From Betaproteobacteria bacterium (GTDB taxonomy: Bacteria > Pseudomonadota > Gammaproteobacteria > Burkholderiales > Burkholderiaceae_C): DNA of 64,000 nt. The notes under the pieces are model-generated. The model searched no databases and was not told the origin of the DNA. It was given only the letters and a program-made list of their open reading frames with translations. How positions within the stretch are numbered: position 1 is the first letter of the stretch; each line of letters begins with the position of its first letter. Below, piece after piece: positions 1 to 8,551 of this stretch. The stretch covers positions 930,001 through 994,000 of the forward strand of contig JADJWD010000002.1 of the NCBI GenBank assembly GCA_016716535.1, written 5' to 3'. The position numbers were made by a program, and so were the translations under genes.

Positions 1-136
1 GCACCGGCCTTCGTGCGGCATTTGCCACTTCATCGAGGGTGCCGCCGCACAGGGGATGGATCGATGCCGCTCGAAGCCCCGATTGGCCGCGCGGGCCGGG
101 TGGCCCGGCAAAGCGCGGTCCGAAGACCCGATTGAC

Positions 137-142
137 TAGAAT
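137..142 (+). promoter_or_regulatory. possible -10 element upstream of xseB
   Basis: TAGAAT lies 27 bases before the xseB start and resembles a sigma-70 -10 box. No convincing -35 hexamer sits 16-18 bases upstream, so this is weak. The rest of bases 1-168 shows no gene I can support. Confidence 0.25.
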
Positions 143-168
143 CCGCCCCTCACATTTCATGCCCCGGA

Positions 169-438
169 ATGGCCAGAAGCACCGCTGCCGCGCCCGCCGC
201 CCCCGCCGAGCGCACCGACGACCGCCCCGGGCGACCCGCCAGTTATGAGCAGGCGCTCGCCGAACTCGACCACCTCGTGCTGCAGATGGAGCAAGGCGAA
301 CTGCCGCTGGACCGCCTGCTCGACGACTACCGGCGCGGCGCCGAGTTGCTGGCCTATTGCCGCGGCCGGCTCGAGGCCGTCGAGGCGCAAGTCAAGCTGC
401 TCGAGGAAGGGCGGCTGAAGCCGTGGAACGGCGCATGA
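169..438 (+). CDS. xseB: exodeoxyribonuclease VII small subunit
   Basis: Small subunit of exodeoxyribonuclease VII, which with XseA degrades single-stranded DNA into oligonucleotides in the cytoplasm. The protein is 89 residues, slightly longer than the usual 75-80 because of an Ala/Pro-rich N-terminus. The family core runs from about residue 25 (SYEQALAELDHLVLQMEQGE) through PLDRLLDDYRRGAELLAYCR and ends in a helix with KLLEEG. It is followed after 55 bases by ispA and dxs; xseB-ispA-dxs is a common proteobacterial gene order. The ATG at 169 is the first in the frame and leaves the core intact. Confidence 0.93.
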   Translation: MARSTAAAPAAPAERTDDRPGRPASYEQALAELDHLVLQMEQGELPLDRLLDDYRRGAELLAYCRGRLEAVEAQVKLLEEGRLKPWNGA

Positions 439-493
439 CCCTGCGGCACTGCCGGCCGGCTCGCGCTGCGCGCCGGGCACCGAGGACGACCTG

Positions 494-1384
494 TTGAACG
501 CCCGCGATCTCGACGGCTGGATGCGCCAGCAATTGCTGGAGGTAGAGCAGGCGCTCGAACGCTGGGTGCCGGGCGACAGCCCGGCCGGCCTCGGCGAGGC
601 GATGCGCTACGGCGTGCTCGACGGCGGCAAGCGGCTGCGTCCGCTGCTCGTGCTGTCGGCGGCCGAGGCGGTGCGCGGCGACCACGAAGCGGCCATGCGC
701 GCGGCCGTCGCCGTCGAGCTGATCCACGCCTACTCGCTGATCCACGACGACATGCCGTGCATGGACAACGACGTGTTGCGCCGGGGCAAGCCGACGGTGC
801 ACGTGAAGTTCGGCGAAGCGCAGGCGATGCTCGCCGGCGACGCGATGCAGGCGCTGGCCTTCGAGGTGCTCACACCTGAGGCCGGAGTCGCGCCGGCGTT
901 GCAGGCGCGGCTCGTGGGCCTCTTGGCCCGCGCGGCCGGGCACATCGGCATGGCCGGCGGGCAGGCGATCGACCTGGCGAGCATCGGCAAGCCGCTGACC
1001 GAAAGTGCGCTGCGCGACATGCACCGGCGCAAGACCGGCGCGCTGCTGCAGGCCAGCGTGCTGATGGGCGCGGCCTGCGGCAGCACGACGCCGCAGAGCT
1101 GGCAGGCGCTGCAGGACTACGGCGCCGCGATCGGCCTGGCCTTCCAGGTCGTCGACGACATCCTCGACGTGACGCAGGCCTCCGAGACCCTCGGCAAGAC
1201 GGCCGGCAAGGACCTCGAGGACAACAAGCCGACCTACGTGTCGGTGCTCGGGCTCGACGCAGCGCGCCGCCATGCGCAGGAGCTGTGCGCGCAGGCCCAC
1301 CAGGCGCTGGCGCGCAGCGGGCTCGAAGCCGCCACCGCGACGCTCGCGCTGCTGGCCGACCGCGTCGTCGAGCGCGAGAACTGA
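494..1384 (+). CDS. ispA: farnesyl diphosphate synthase (polyprenyl synthetase)
   Basis: Condenses dimethylallyl/geranyl diphosphate with isopentenyl diphosphate to make farnesyl diphosphate. The 296-residue protein has the GGKRLRPLL substrate motif near residue 48. The first aspartate-rich motif is DDMPCMDND near residue 85 and the second is DDILDV near residue 220; both bind Mg-diphosphate. The spacing of the first motif (DDxxxxD) is typical of bacterial FPP synthases. The start is uncertain: TTG at 494 gives the usual N-terminal length, while an in-frame ATG at 521 would also keep the fold. It lies directly before dxs, so both probably serve the same isoprenoid pathway. Confidence 0.93.
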   Translation: MNARDLDGWMRQQLLEVEQALERWVPGDSPAGLGEAMRYGVLDGGKRLRPLLVLSAAEAVRGDHEAAMRAAVAVELIHAYSLIHDDMPCMDNDVLRRGKPTVHVKFGEAQAMLAGDAMQALAFEVLTPEAGVAPALQARLVGLLARAAGHIGMAGGQAIDLASIGKPLTESALRDMHRRKTGALLQASVLMGAACGSTTPQSWQALQDYGAAIGLAFQVVDDILDVTQASETLGKTAGKDLEDNKPTYVSVLGLDAARRHAQELCAQAHQALARSGLEAATATLALLADRVVEREN

Positions 1385-1392
1385 GTTCTTCC

Positions 1393-3345
1393 ATGAACAA
1401 ACTCCTTCCGACGATCAACAACCCGGCCGACCTGCGCCGCATCGGCCGCGGCCAGTTGGCGCAGGTGGCGGCCGAGCTGCGCCAGTTCGTGCTCGACACC
1501 GTCAGCCAGACCGGCGGCCACCTCGGCAGCAACCTCGGCACGGTGGAGCTGACGGTGGCGCTGCACTACGTCTTCGACACGCCGCACGACCGCATCGTCT
1601 GGGACGTGGGCCACCAGACGTATCCGCACAAGATCCTCACCGGCCGGCGCGACCGCATGCACACGCTGCGGCAGCTGGGCGGCATCGGCGGCTTTCCTCG
1701 CCGCGACGAAAGCGAGTACGACACCTTCGGCACCGCGCACAGCTCGACGTCGATCTCGGCGGCGCTCGGCATGGCGCTGGCCGCGCAGATGAAGGGCGAG
1801 GACCGCAAGGCCGTGGCGGTGATCGGCGACGGCGCGATGAGCGCCGGCATGGCCTTCGAGGCGCTGAACAACGCCGGCTTCGGCCACAACGGCCACACGG
1901 TGGACATGCTCGTCGTGCTCAACGACAACGACATGTCGATCAGCCCGCCGGTTGGCGCGCTGAACCGCTACCTGGCGCGGCTGATGAGCGGCCAGTTCTA
2001 CGCTGCCGCGCGCGAGGGCGCCAAGGCGGTGCTCAAGCCCGTGCCGCCGCTGTTCGAGCTGGCGCGCCGGCTCGAGGAGCATGCCAAGGGCATGGTCGTG
2101 CCCGGCACGATCTTCGAGGAGTTCGGCTTCAACTACGTCGGCCCGATCGACGGCCACGACCTCGACTCGCTGATCCCGACGCTCGAGAACCTGCGCACCA
2201 AGAAGGGCCCGCAGTTCCTTCACGTCGTCACGAAGAAGGGCTACGGCTACAAGCTCGCCGAGGCCGACCCGGTGAAGTACCACGCCGCGAGCGGCAAGTT
2301 CAACCCGGCCGAGGGCTTCCCGAAGGCCAGCGGCCCGACGAAGCCGACCTTCACGCAGGTCTTCGGCCAGTGGCTGTGCGACATGGCCGAGGCCGACCAG
2401 CGGCTCGTCGGCATCACGCCGGCGATGCGCGAGGGCTCGGGCATGGTCGAGTTCCACAAGCGCTTCCCGGGGCGCTACTTCGACGTCGGCATCGCCGAGC
2501 AGCACGCCGTCACCTTCGCCGCGGGCCTGGCCTGTGAGGGGCTGAAGCCGGTGGTCGCCATCTACTCGACCTTCCTGCAGCGCGGCTACGACCAGCTGAT
2601 CCACGACGTGGCGATCCAGAACCTGCCGGTCGTCTTTGCGCTGGACCGCGCCGGCGTCGTCGGCGCCGACGGCGCCACGCACTGCGGCGCCTACGACATC
2701 GCCTTCGTGCGCTGCATCCCCAACTGCAGCATGCTCGTGCCGAGCGACGAGAACGAGTGCCGCATGGCGCTGACGACGGCGTTCAGGCAGGAGCACCCGG
2801 TGGCCGTGCGTTACCCGCGCGGCAGCGGCTGCGGCGCCGAGATCCAGCCCGAGCTGACGGCGTGGGAGTGGGGCAAGGGCGTCGTGCGGCGCGAGAGCAC
2901 GTTGCGCGCCGATGCGCGTGCTGATGTGCGCAGCGCCGATGGCCGCACGCCGCGCATCGCCATCCTCGCCTTCGGCACGCTGCTGCACCCGGCGCTGGCC
3001 GCGGCCGCGAAGCTCGACGCGACGGTGGCCGACATGCGCTTCGCCAAGCCGCTGGACGAGGCGCTGGTGCTCGAGCTGGCGCGCACACACGGCGCGCTCG
3101 TGACGGTGGAGGAGGGCTGCCTGCCCGGCGGCGCCGGGTCGGCGGTGCTCGAGTGCCTGGCCAACGCAGGCGTCACCGTGCCGGTGCTCTCGCTCGGGCT
3201 GCCCGACCAGTTCATCGAACATGGCGACCCGGGCAAGCTGCTGTCGCTGGTCGGGCTCGACGCCGCCGGCATCGAGCACAGCATCCGCGAGCGCTTCGTG
3301 CCTTCCGAACTGCCGCGGCCGGCGCTGGCCGCGGTCAATTCCTGA
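1393..3345 (+). CDS. dxs: 1-deoxy-D-xylulose-5-phosphate synthase
   Basis: Thiamine-diphosphate enzyme that joins pyruvate and glyceraldehyde 3-phosphate, the first step of the methylerythritol phosphate pathway. The 650-residue protein is full length. Landmarks are the N-terminal GHLGSNLG and HDRIVWDVGHQ, the TPP/Mg motif GDGAMSAGMAFEALNNAG near residue 155, the pyrimidine-domain segment FDVGIAEQHAVTFAAG near residue 365, and a C-terminal transketolase domain. The ATG at 1393 follows the ispA stop by 8 bases. Its stop overlaps the next start (TGATG), so folE2 is probably translationally coupled. Confidence 0.97.
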   Translation: MNKLLPTINNPADLRRIGRGQLAQVAAELRQFVLDTVSQTGGHLGSNLGTVELTVALHYVFDTPHDRIVWDVGHQTYPHKILTGRRDRMHTLRQLGGIGGFPRRDESEYDTFGTAHSSTSISAALGMALAAQMKGEDRKAVAVIGDGAMSAGMAFEALNNAGFGHNGHTVDMLVVLNDNDMSISPPVGALNRYLARLMSGQFYAAAREGAKAVLKPVPPLFELARRLEEHAKGMVVPGTIFEEFGFNYVGPIDGHDLDSLIPTLENLRTKKGPQFLHVVTKKGYGYKLAEADPVKYHAASGKFNPAEGFPKASGPTKPTFTQVFGQWLCDMAEADQRLVGITPAMREGSGMVEFHKRFPGRYFDVGIAEQHAVTFAAGLACEGLKPVVAIYSTFLQRGYDQLIHDVAIQNLPVVFALDRAGVVGADGATHCGAYDIAFVRCIPNCSMLVPSDENECRMALTTAFRQEHPVAVRYPRGSGCGAEIQPELTAWEWGKGVVRRESTLRADARADVRSADGRTPRIAILAFGTLLHPALAAAAKLDATVADMRFAKPLDEALVLELARTHGALVTVEEGCLPGGAGSAVLECLANAGVTVPVLSLGLPDQFIEHGDPGKLLSLVGLDAAGIEHSIRERFVPSELPRPALAAVNS

Positions 3346-4145
3346 TGAACTCCCTGACCGAAGCCCTGCAGATTCCCGACACGCAAAGCGCGCGCGACCA
3401 TCGCCGGCTGGCGATCCAGCGCGTCGGCGTGAAGGACCTGCGTTACCCGCTCGTGCTGCATGTCGCGGGCGCCGCGCAGGCGTGCGCGGCGACCTGGGCG
3501 CTCGACGTGGCGCTGCCGGCCGAGCAAAAGGGCACGCACATGTCGCGCTTCGTCGCCTGGCTCGACGAGTTGCAGGCGTCGGGCGCGGTGCTCGATGCGC
3601 CCGCGTTGCGCGAGCGGCACCAGGCGATGCTCGAGCGGCTCAACGCCGCGGCCGGCCGCATCGAGGCGAGCTTCGAGTTCTTCCTGCGCAAGCGCGCGCC
3701 GGTGTCGGGCCTGACGAGCCTGCTCGACTACCGCGGCCGCTGGATCGCCGAGACGCGCAACGGTGAGACGGTCGTGTGGGCCGAGGTCGGCGTGCCGGTG
3801 AAGAGCCTGTGCCCGTGCTCGAAGGAGATCTCCGACTACGGCGCGCACAACCAGCGCGCGATGGTCACGCTGCTTGTCGAGCTGTTGCAGCCGATCGAGT
3901 GGCACGAACTCGTGCGCTTCGCCGAGGACGAGGCAAGCAGCGAGATCTGGCCGATGCTCAAGCGCACCGACGAGAAGTGGGTCACCGAGCGCGCCTACGA
4001 GAACCCGAAGTTCGTCGAGGACCTCGTGCGCGACGTGGCGCTGCGCCTCGAGCGCGAGCCGCGCATCGGGCGCTACGCCGTCGATGTCGAGAACATCGAG
4101 TCGATCCACAACCACTCGGCCTACGCGCGCGTCGAGCGCATGTAG
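3345..4145 (+). CDS. folE2: GTP cyclohydrolase FolE2 (type IB)
   Basis: Makes dihydroneopterin triphosphate from GTP, the first step to tetrahydrofolate. The type IB enzyme can use metals other than zinc. The 266-residue protein carries VKSLCPCSKEISDYGAHNQR near residues 145-165, including the family's metal/catalytic cysteine, and ends with VENIESIHNHSAYARVER, a FolE2 C-terminal signature. The start overlaps the dxs stop by one base. The type I enzyme FolE is not seen in this window. Confidence 0.96.
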   Translation: MNSLTEALQIPDTQSARDHRRLAIQRVGVKDLRYPLVLHVAGAAQACAATWALDVALPAEQKGTHMSRFVAWLDELQASGAVLDAPALRERHQAMLERLNAAAGRIEASFEFFLRKRAPVSGLTSLLDYRGRWIAETRNGETVVWAEVGVPVKSLCPCSKEISDYGAHNQRAMVTLLVELLQPIEWHELVRFAEDEASSEIWPMLKRTDEKWVTERAYENPKFVEDLVRDVALRLEREPRIGRYAVDVENIESIHNHSAYARVERM

Positions 4146-4215
4146 GTGCTGTGCAGGCGCCCGGCCGAAAGGCGCGGCGCGCACCGAGAAGGATTCGACA
4201 TCCTGCGCCGGGCGA

Positions 4216-4231
4216 TGTGACCACCGTCACG
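4216..4231 (+). promoter_or_regulatory. candidate CRP/Vfr-type site upstream of flhDC
   Basis: TGTGA, six bases, then TCACG matches the CRP consensus TGTGA-N6-TCACA at nine of ten positions. It lies about 158 bases before flhD in the 236-base gap after folE2. CRP activation of flhDC is established in enteric bacteria; its use here is inference. No clear sigma-70 promoter was recognised in the rest of the gap. Confidence 0.4.
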
Positions 4232-4381
4232 CGCCGCGCGCCGTGTAGGAAGTTGCCTGACACGGCGAAGCGAAGAAGCTGGACTCAAGCAACCGATGTG
4301 AGTCCATGTTGCGGCCCAGTTCGGCTCGATAGAGTGCGTTCCATCGATCACGCACCCTGTCCCACGCCGGAGCCGCACGAA

Positions 4382-4705
4382 ATGACCCCTGACCAGATCC
4401 TCGCCGAAATCCGCGAAGCCAACCTCTCGTACCTGATGCTGGCGCAAAGCCTCGTGCGCCACGACCGCGAGCAGGCGCTGTTCCGCCTGGGCATCAACGA
4501 GGAGACGGCCACGGTGCTGGCCACGCTGACGCCGGCGCAGATGATGAAGATCGCCACCGGCAACCAGCTGCTGTGCCGCTTCCGCATGGACGACGACGTC
4601 GTGTGGAACCTGCTCACGCACCACGGCAAGGGCGCCGCCAACGACGGCATGTCGCGCCTGCACGCGTCGATCCTGATGGCCGGCCGCCATCAGGAAGCGG
4701 CCTGA
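4382..4705 (+). CDS. flhD: flagellar transcriptional activator FlhD
   Basis: With FlhC forms the FlhD4C2 master regulator that switches on class II flagellar promoters with sigma-70. The protein is 107 residues, the normal size. It has the family N-terminus (ILAEIREANLSYLMLAQSLVRHDREQALFRLGI) and the central TPAQMMKIATGNQLLCRFR segment, whose Cys in FlhD forms the inter-subunit disulfide. The ATG at 4382 gives the expected N-terminus. flhC follows after 70 bases. A CRP-like site lies upstream. Confidence 0.96.
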   Translation: MTPDQILAEIREANLSYLMLAQSLVRHDREQALFRLGINEETATVLATLTPAQMMKIATGNQLLCRFRMDDDVVWNLLTHHGKGAANDGMSRLHASILMAGRHQEAA

Positions 4706-4775
4706 CACAGCGGCTCGCTGCAACGTCACGCCCTGTCCCCGCGCCTGCCGCCCCCGAAGATTCCGAGATCCCCAA

Positions 4776-5354
4776 ATGGCCCGCACCAAGAGCATCCTCA
4801 CCGAAGCCCGGCAGATCGAACGCGCCGTCACGCTGATCAAGCTCGGCGCCCGCCTCCAGGTGCTGGAAAGCGAAACCGACCTGAGCTACGAGCGGCTGCT
4901 GCGCCTGTACAAGGAAGTGGCCGGCAAGAGCCCGAGCAAGGGCCAGCTGCCGTTCTCGACCGACTGGTTCATGACCTGGCAGCCGAACATCCACGCGAGC
5001 CTGTTCCTGAACATCCACGAGTACCTGAACAAGGTCGCGGCGCTGGACGAGATCGACACGGTCATCAAGGCCTACCAGCTCTACACCGAGCAGATCGGCG
5101 CGCAGGGGCTGGCGCCGCAGCTGTCGGTGACGCGCGCCTGGCGGCTCGTGAAGTTCGTCGACAACGGCATGCTGACGATGACGGCGTGCAGCAAGTGCGG
5201 CGGCCACTTCGTCACGCACCCGCACGAGATCGCCCGCCACTACGTCTGCGGCCTGTGCAACCCGCCGGCGCGCGCCGGCAAGGGCAAGATGGCCGGCGCG
5301 TTGTCGGGCGCGGCCCGCGCTTTGGAAGCGGCGCCGAGCACTGCTGCACATTAA
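4776..5354 (+). CDS. flhC: flagellar transcriptional activator FlhC
   Basis: DNA-binding partner of FlhD in the flagellar master regulator. The 192-residue protein has the family core (ERAVTLIKLGARLQVLESETDLSYERLLRLYKEV) near residues 11-45. Four cysteines in CSKCGGHFVTH (from about residue 138) and CGLCNPP (from about residue 160) form the structural zinc site. The Ala-rich C-terminal tail is slightly longer than in E. coli. A strong intrinsic terminator about 165 bases downstream ends the flhDC unit. Confidence 0.96.
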   Translation: MARTKSILTEARQIERAVTLIKLGARLQVLESETDLSYERLLRLYKEVAGKSPSKGQLPFSTDWFMTWQPNIHASLFLNIHEYLNKVAALDEIDTVIKAYQLYTEQIGAQGLAPQLSVTRAWRLVKFVDNGMLTMTACSKCGGHFVTHPHEIARHYVCGLCNPPARAGKGKMAGALSGAARALEAAPSTAAH

Positions 5355-5517
5355 TGCGTCGGCGCCGCCGGCCACGGCTCAAGCGATCACGCGCATCATC
5401 CGATTCAAGCGGCGAGCGGTCCTGCCGATCGCTGTTCTCCCAGGTTTGTCGAGTCTCTACGGGTCTCTCGAACGGTTCATTGCTCGTCTCCTCCTGGCAC
5501 AGTCCCCTGTGCTTTCA

Positions 5518-5546
5518 AGCGGGTCCCTCGGGGCCCGCTTTTTTTC
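5518..5546 (+). terminator. rho-independent terminator after flhC
   Basis: A GC-rich stem with arms AGCGGG and CCCGCT around a CCTCGGGG core is followed by seven T residues. It closes the flhDC unit. The remainder of 5355-5643 holds no gene I can support. Confidence 0.85.
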
Positions 5547-5643
5547 GCGCCTGGCTTTCGATCGGGCGGCGCCGGAAATGGCGCGTGACGCCGCCGCTTC
5601 TCGCGGAACGTGCGCCGGTGCCTGTTGGCGACACTGAACGCCG

Positions 5644-6459
5644 ATGACGTTCCACCTCGGATCGCTCGGCCGCCTGCGTTGGCCGCTTCCTGCGCTGTCC
5701 GCCTGGGCCGCCGGCTGGCTGGCGGCGGCATTGCTGGCCTGGTTCGCTGAATGGCCGGCGGCGGCGGTGTTCATCGCCGGCAGCGTCGCCGGGGGCTGGC
5801 TCGCCACGGCCAACGCCGGCCACTGGCGGCGCGCGATTGCCGCGGCGGGATTCCCGGTCTCGTTCCTGCTGCTGAGCGGCGGCGTTGCTGCGCTGGGCAC
5901 ACCCGGCGGCGGCGCCGGCTGGCTCGTCGCGCTGGCGTTGTTGCTGTGGCTGTACCCGCCGCGCGCCTGGCGCGACGCGCCGTTCTTTCCGACGCCCGCC
6001 GCGGCGCTGAAGGGCCTGGCCGACATCGTCACGCCCGCGCCGGCACGTGTGCTCGACGCCGGCTGCGGCCTCGGCCACGGCCTCGCAGCGCTCGGCCGGT
6101 TGTGGCCGGGGGCGGCGCTGCACGGTGTCGAGTGGAGCCGGCCGATGGCGTGGCTCGCGCGCCATCGCCTGCCTCACGCCGACATCGCCCGCGGCGACAT
6201 GTGGGCGCAATCGTGGGCCGGCTTCGACCTCGTCTACGTCTTCCAGCGCCCGGAGACGATGCCGCGCGCGTGGACCAAGGCCTGCGCCGAGATGGCCGAC
6301 GGCGCCTGGTTCGTCAGCCTCGAGTTCGCAGTGCCCGGTGCCCAAACCGCGGCTGTCGTCGATGCCGGCGTCGGCCGCCCCGTGCACGTCTACCGCGTGC
6401 GCTCGGTCGCACTGGCGGCGCGCCGGCCGCGCTCAACCGGGGCCCGCACGGGCCGATAA
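5644..6459 (+). CDS. membrane-anchored class I SAM-dependent methyltransferase
   Basis: Putative methyltransferase of 271 residues. The first 115 or so residues are hydrophobic with several predicted membrane segments (WPLPALSAWAAGWLAAALLA and WLVALALLLWLYPP among them). The C-terminal half has the SAM-binding motif VLDAGCGLGHGLAALG near residue 137, then an acidic loop (GVEWSRP) and GDMWAQSWAGFDLVYVFQ. The substrate is not apparent. It stands between flhDC and motA, and its final codons lie inside the motA sigma-28 promoter, so the stop codon is also promoter sequence. A flagellar role is unproven. Confidence 0.75.
   Translation: MTFHLGSLGRLRWPLPALSAWAAGWLAAALLAWFAEWPAAAVFIAGSVAGGWLATANAGHWRRAIAAAGFPVSFLLLSGGVAALGTPGGGAGWLVALALLLWLYPPRAWRDAPFFPTPAAALKGLADIVTPAPARVLDAGCGLGHGLAALGRLWPGAALHGVEWSRPMAWLARHRLPHADIARGDMWAQSWAGFDLVYVFQRPETMPRAWTKACAEMADGAWFVSLEFAVPGAQTAAVVDAGVGRPVHVYRVRSVALAARRPRSTGARTGR
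6433..6459 (+). promoter_or_regulatory. sigma-28 (FliA) promoter for motA
   Basis: TCAA, 15 bases, then GCCGATAA. The -10 element is an exact match to the enterobacterial FliA consensus and the -35 element matches three of four bases of TAAA at the correct spacing. It lies 64 bases before the motA start. The TAA of the -10 element is the stop codon of the upstream methyltransferase gene. Confidence 0.85.
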
Positions 6460-6523
6460 CCCCAGCAAATTCCGCTCACGGACGCGTCGGCATGCCGTCG
6501 GCGCCTGTCCAAGCACACAACAC

Positions 6524-7384
6524 ATGTTCGTCATCGTCGGCTGGGCCGTGGCCCTTGGTTGCATCTTCGGGGTGTTCATCATCCACGGGGGCAACATGGG
6601 CGTCATCCTGAAGGCACTGCCTTGGGAGATGACGACCATCGGCGGCGCCGCGGCCGGTGCCTTCCTCGCCAACAACCAGAGCAAGGTCGTCAAGGCGACG
6701 CTGCGCGGCCTGGGTGCGTGCTTCAAGGGCAGCAAGTACACGAAGGCGCGCTACATGGAACTGCTGGCGCTGCTGTACGACATCCTGCAGAAGGCGCGCA
6801 AGGAAGGCCTGATGTCGATCGAGAAGGACGTCGAGGAGCCGCAGAACTCGCCGATCTTCAAGAAGTACGCCACCGTCGGCAGCGACCACCACGTCACCGA
6901 GTTCGTCACCGACTACCTGCGCATGATGGTCTCGGGCAACTTGAACGCGCACGAGATCGAGTCGCTGATGGACAGCGAGATCGACACCCACCACCACGAA
7001 GAGCACGCGGCGGTCGCGGCGATCCAGCGCCTGGCCGGCGCGCTGCCGGCCTTCGGCATCGTCGCGGCGGTGCTGGGCGTCGTCAACACGATGGGCTCGG
7101 TCGGCCAGCCGCCGGCGGTGCTGGGCGGCATGATCGGCTCGGCGCTGGTCGGCACGTTCCTCGGCATCTTGCTTGCGTACGCGTTCGCCGAGCCGCTGGC
7201 GGGCCTGCTCGAGCAGAAGGTCGACGAGGCGACCAAGGAGCTGCAGTGCATCAAGACGACGCTGCTGGCCAGCATGCAGGGCTACGCGCCGCAGGTCGCC
7301 ATCGAATTCGGCCGCAAGGTGCTCTATTCGACCGAGCGCCCGAGCTTCACCGAGCTCGAGGGCCACGTGAAGGGCAAGAAATGA
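6524..7384 (+). CDS. motA: flagellar motor stator protein MotA
   Basis: Proton-conducting stator subunit in the inner membrane; with MotB it drives flagellar rotation. The 286-residue protein has four expected membrane segments: two near the N-terminus (MFVIVGWAVALGCIFGVFII) and two near residues 175-230 (AFGIVAAVLGVVNTMG, GSALVGTFLGILLAYAF). Between them is a large charged cytoplasmic loop (EKDVEEPQNSPIFKKY), and the conserved proline region is retained. The ATG at 6524 follows a clear sigma-28 promoter. motB does not overlap it as usual but is 161 bases away. Confidence 0.97.
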   Translation: MFVIVGWAVALGCIFGVFIIHGGNMGVILKALPWEMTTIGGAAAGAFLANNQSKVVKATLRGLGACFKGSKYTKARYMELLALLYDILQKARKEGLMSIEKDVEEPQNSPIFKKYATVGSDHHVTEFVTDYLRMMVSGNLNAHEIESLMDSEIDTHHHEEHAAVAAIQRLAGALPAFGIVAAVLGVVNTMGSVGQPPAVLGGMIGSALVGTFLGILLAYAFAEPLAGLLEQKVDEATKELQCIKTTLLASMQGYAPQVAIEFGRKVLYSTERPSFTELEGHVKGKK

Positions 7385-7545
7385 AGCCCCCCCCGAAGCG
7401 CCTTCGGCGCCTCCCCCGAGGACCCGAAGGGGACTCTTCCGGTCCCGCGGGCACCGCCAGCGGCCCGGCAGAGCCGGATCCGCGGCGGTCGCTGGCCTTC
7501 ACCGCCGGGGCTCGCCGCGGCGGCGCGCGACGGAAGGGTTGAGCC
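7385..7545 (+). repeat. GC-rich palindromic intergenic element between motA and motB
   Basis: This 161-base spacer is unusually G/C-rich and full of inverted repeats, for example GCGCC-TTC-GGCGC at 7398-7410 and several CCCCGAGG/CCGCGG-type dyads. It resembles the GC-rich dispersed intergenic elements common in Burkholderiales chromosomes (recollection, not checked). No ORF with motor-gene similarity is present. Elsewhere motA and motB usually overlap or nearly so. Confidence 0.55.
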
Positions 7546-8502
7546 ATGGCTGGCGACGCCAAGAAGCTCCAGCCGATCATCATCAAGCGCATCAAGAAGG
7601 GCGGCCATGCCGCCCATGGTGGCGCGTGGAAGATCGCCTATGCCGACTTCGTGACGGCGATGATGGCCTTCTTCCTCTTGATGTGGCTGCTCGGCAGCAC
7701 GACCGAGGGCGACAAGAAGGGCATCGCCGACTACTTCTCTTCGCCGCTGAAGGTGGCGATGCAGGGCGGCGCGGGCTCGGGCGATTCGTCGTCGGTGGTG
7801 CGCGGCGGCGGCACCGACCTCACGCGCTCGACCGGCCAGGTGCGCAACGGCGACGTCCAGGCGCAGCGCAGCACGATCAGCCTGCGCCTGCTGAAGGCCG
7901 AGCAGCGGCGCGCCGAGATCGCGCGCCTGGAAGACCTGCGCCGCCGCGTCGAGGAGCGCCTCGCCGCCAACGAGCGCCTGGCGATGATGCGCTCGCAGAT
8001 CCTGCTGGACATGACGGCCGAGGGCCTGCGCATCCAGATCGTCGACGAGGAAGGCCGGCCGATGTTCGCCAGCGGCAGCCCCGAGCTGCAGCCGTACATG
8101 CGCGAGCTCTTGCGCGAGCTGGGCAGCGTGCTCTCGGGCGTGCCCAACCGGCTGACGCTCGAAGGCCACACCGACGCGATGCCGTTCCCCGGCGGCCAGC
8201 GCGGCTACAGCAACTGGGAGCTTTCGGCCGACCGCGCCAACGCGACGCGCCGCGAGCTGCTCGCCGGCGGCCTGCCCGAAGACCACGTGCTGCGGGTGCT
8301 GGGCCTGGCGGCCAGCGTGCCGTTCACGCCCGCCGATCCGCGCGCGCCGGCCAACCGGCGCATCAGCATGATCGTGATGAACCGCGAGGCCGAAGAGCGC
8401 GCGCTGCGCGGGGGAGCCGTGCCGGCGGCCGAACTCCCGGAGGCCGAACTCCCGGCCACCGAGGCGCCGGCCGGTTCAAGTCCGCCGCCACCGATCCGAT
8501 AA
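7546..8502 (+). CDS. motB: flagellar motor stator protein MotB
   Basis: Stator partner of MotA that anchors the complex to peptidoglycan. The 318-residue protein has one N-terminal membrane segment containing the proton-binding aspartate (YADFVTAMMAFFLLMWLL, Asp near residue 34). A coiled linker precedes a C-terminal OmpA-like domain from about residue 155 with LEGHTDAMPF and NWELSADRANATRREL. The tail repeats AELPEAELPATEA and looks disordered. Its stop codon forms part of the cheY sigma-28 promoter. Confidence 0.97.
   Translation: MAGDAKKLQPIIIKRIKKGGHAAHGGAWKIAYADFVTAMMAFFLLMWLLGSTTEGDKKGIADYFSSPLKVAMQGGAGSGDSSSVVRGGGTDLTRSTGQVRNGDVQAQRSTISLRLLKAEQRRAEIARLEDLRRRVEERLAANERLAMMRSQILLDMTAEGLRIQIVDEEGRPMFASGSPELQPYMRELLRELGSVLSGVPNRLTLEGHTDAMPFPGGQRGYSNWELSADRANATRRELLAGGLPEDHVLRVLGLAASVPFTPADPRAPANRRISMIVMNREAEERALRGGAVPAAELPEAELPATEAPAGSSPPPPIR
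8476..8502 (+). promoter_or_regulatory. sigma-28 type promoter for cheY
   Basis: TCAA, 15 bases, then TCCGATAA, seven of eight matches to the FliA -10 consensus with the same -35 and spacing as the motA promoter. It overlaps the end of motB and lies 49 bases before cheY. It could drive cheY-cheZ separately from motAB. Confidence 0.65.
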
Positions 8503-8551
8503 GCCGGGCAGTCGACCGCCACGGTTCGCCGTCCTTCCCGAAAGCCTCCCC

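Noticed and set aside
1..168. Part of an upstream gene at the left edge
   Set aside because: No frame shows a recognisable protein end; only a weak -10-like hexamer can be pointed to.
1234..3279. 681-codon open frame antisense to dxs
   Set aside because: Arg/His/Ala/Val-rich translation with no motif; an artefact of extreme GC3 in the true dxs gene on the other strand.
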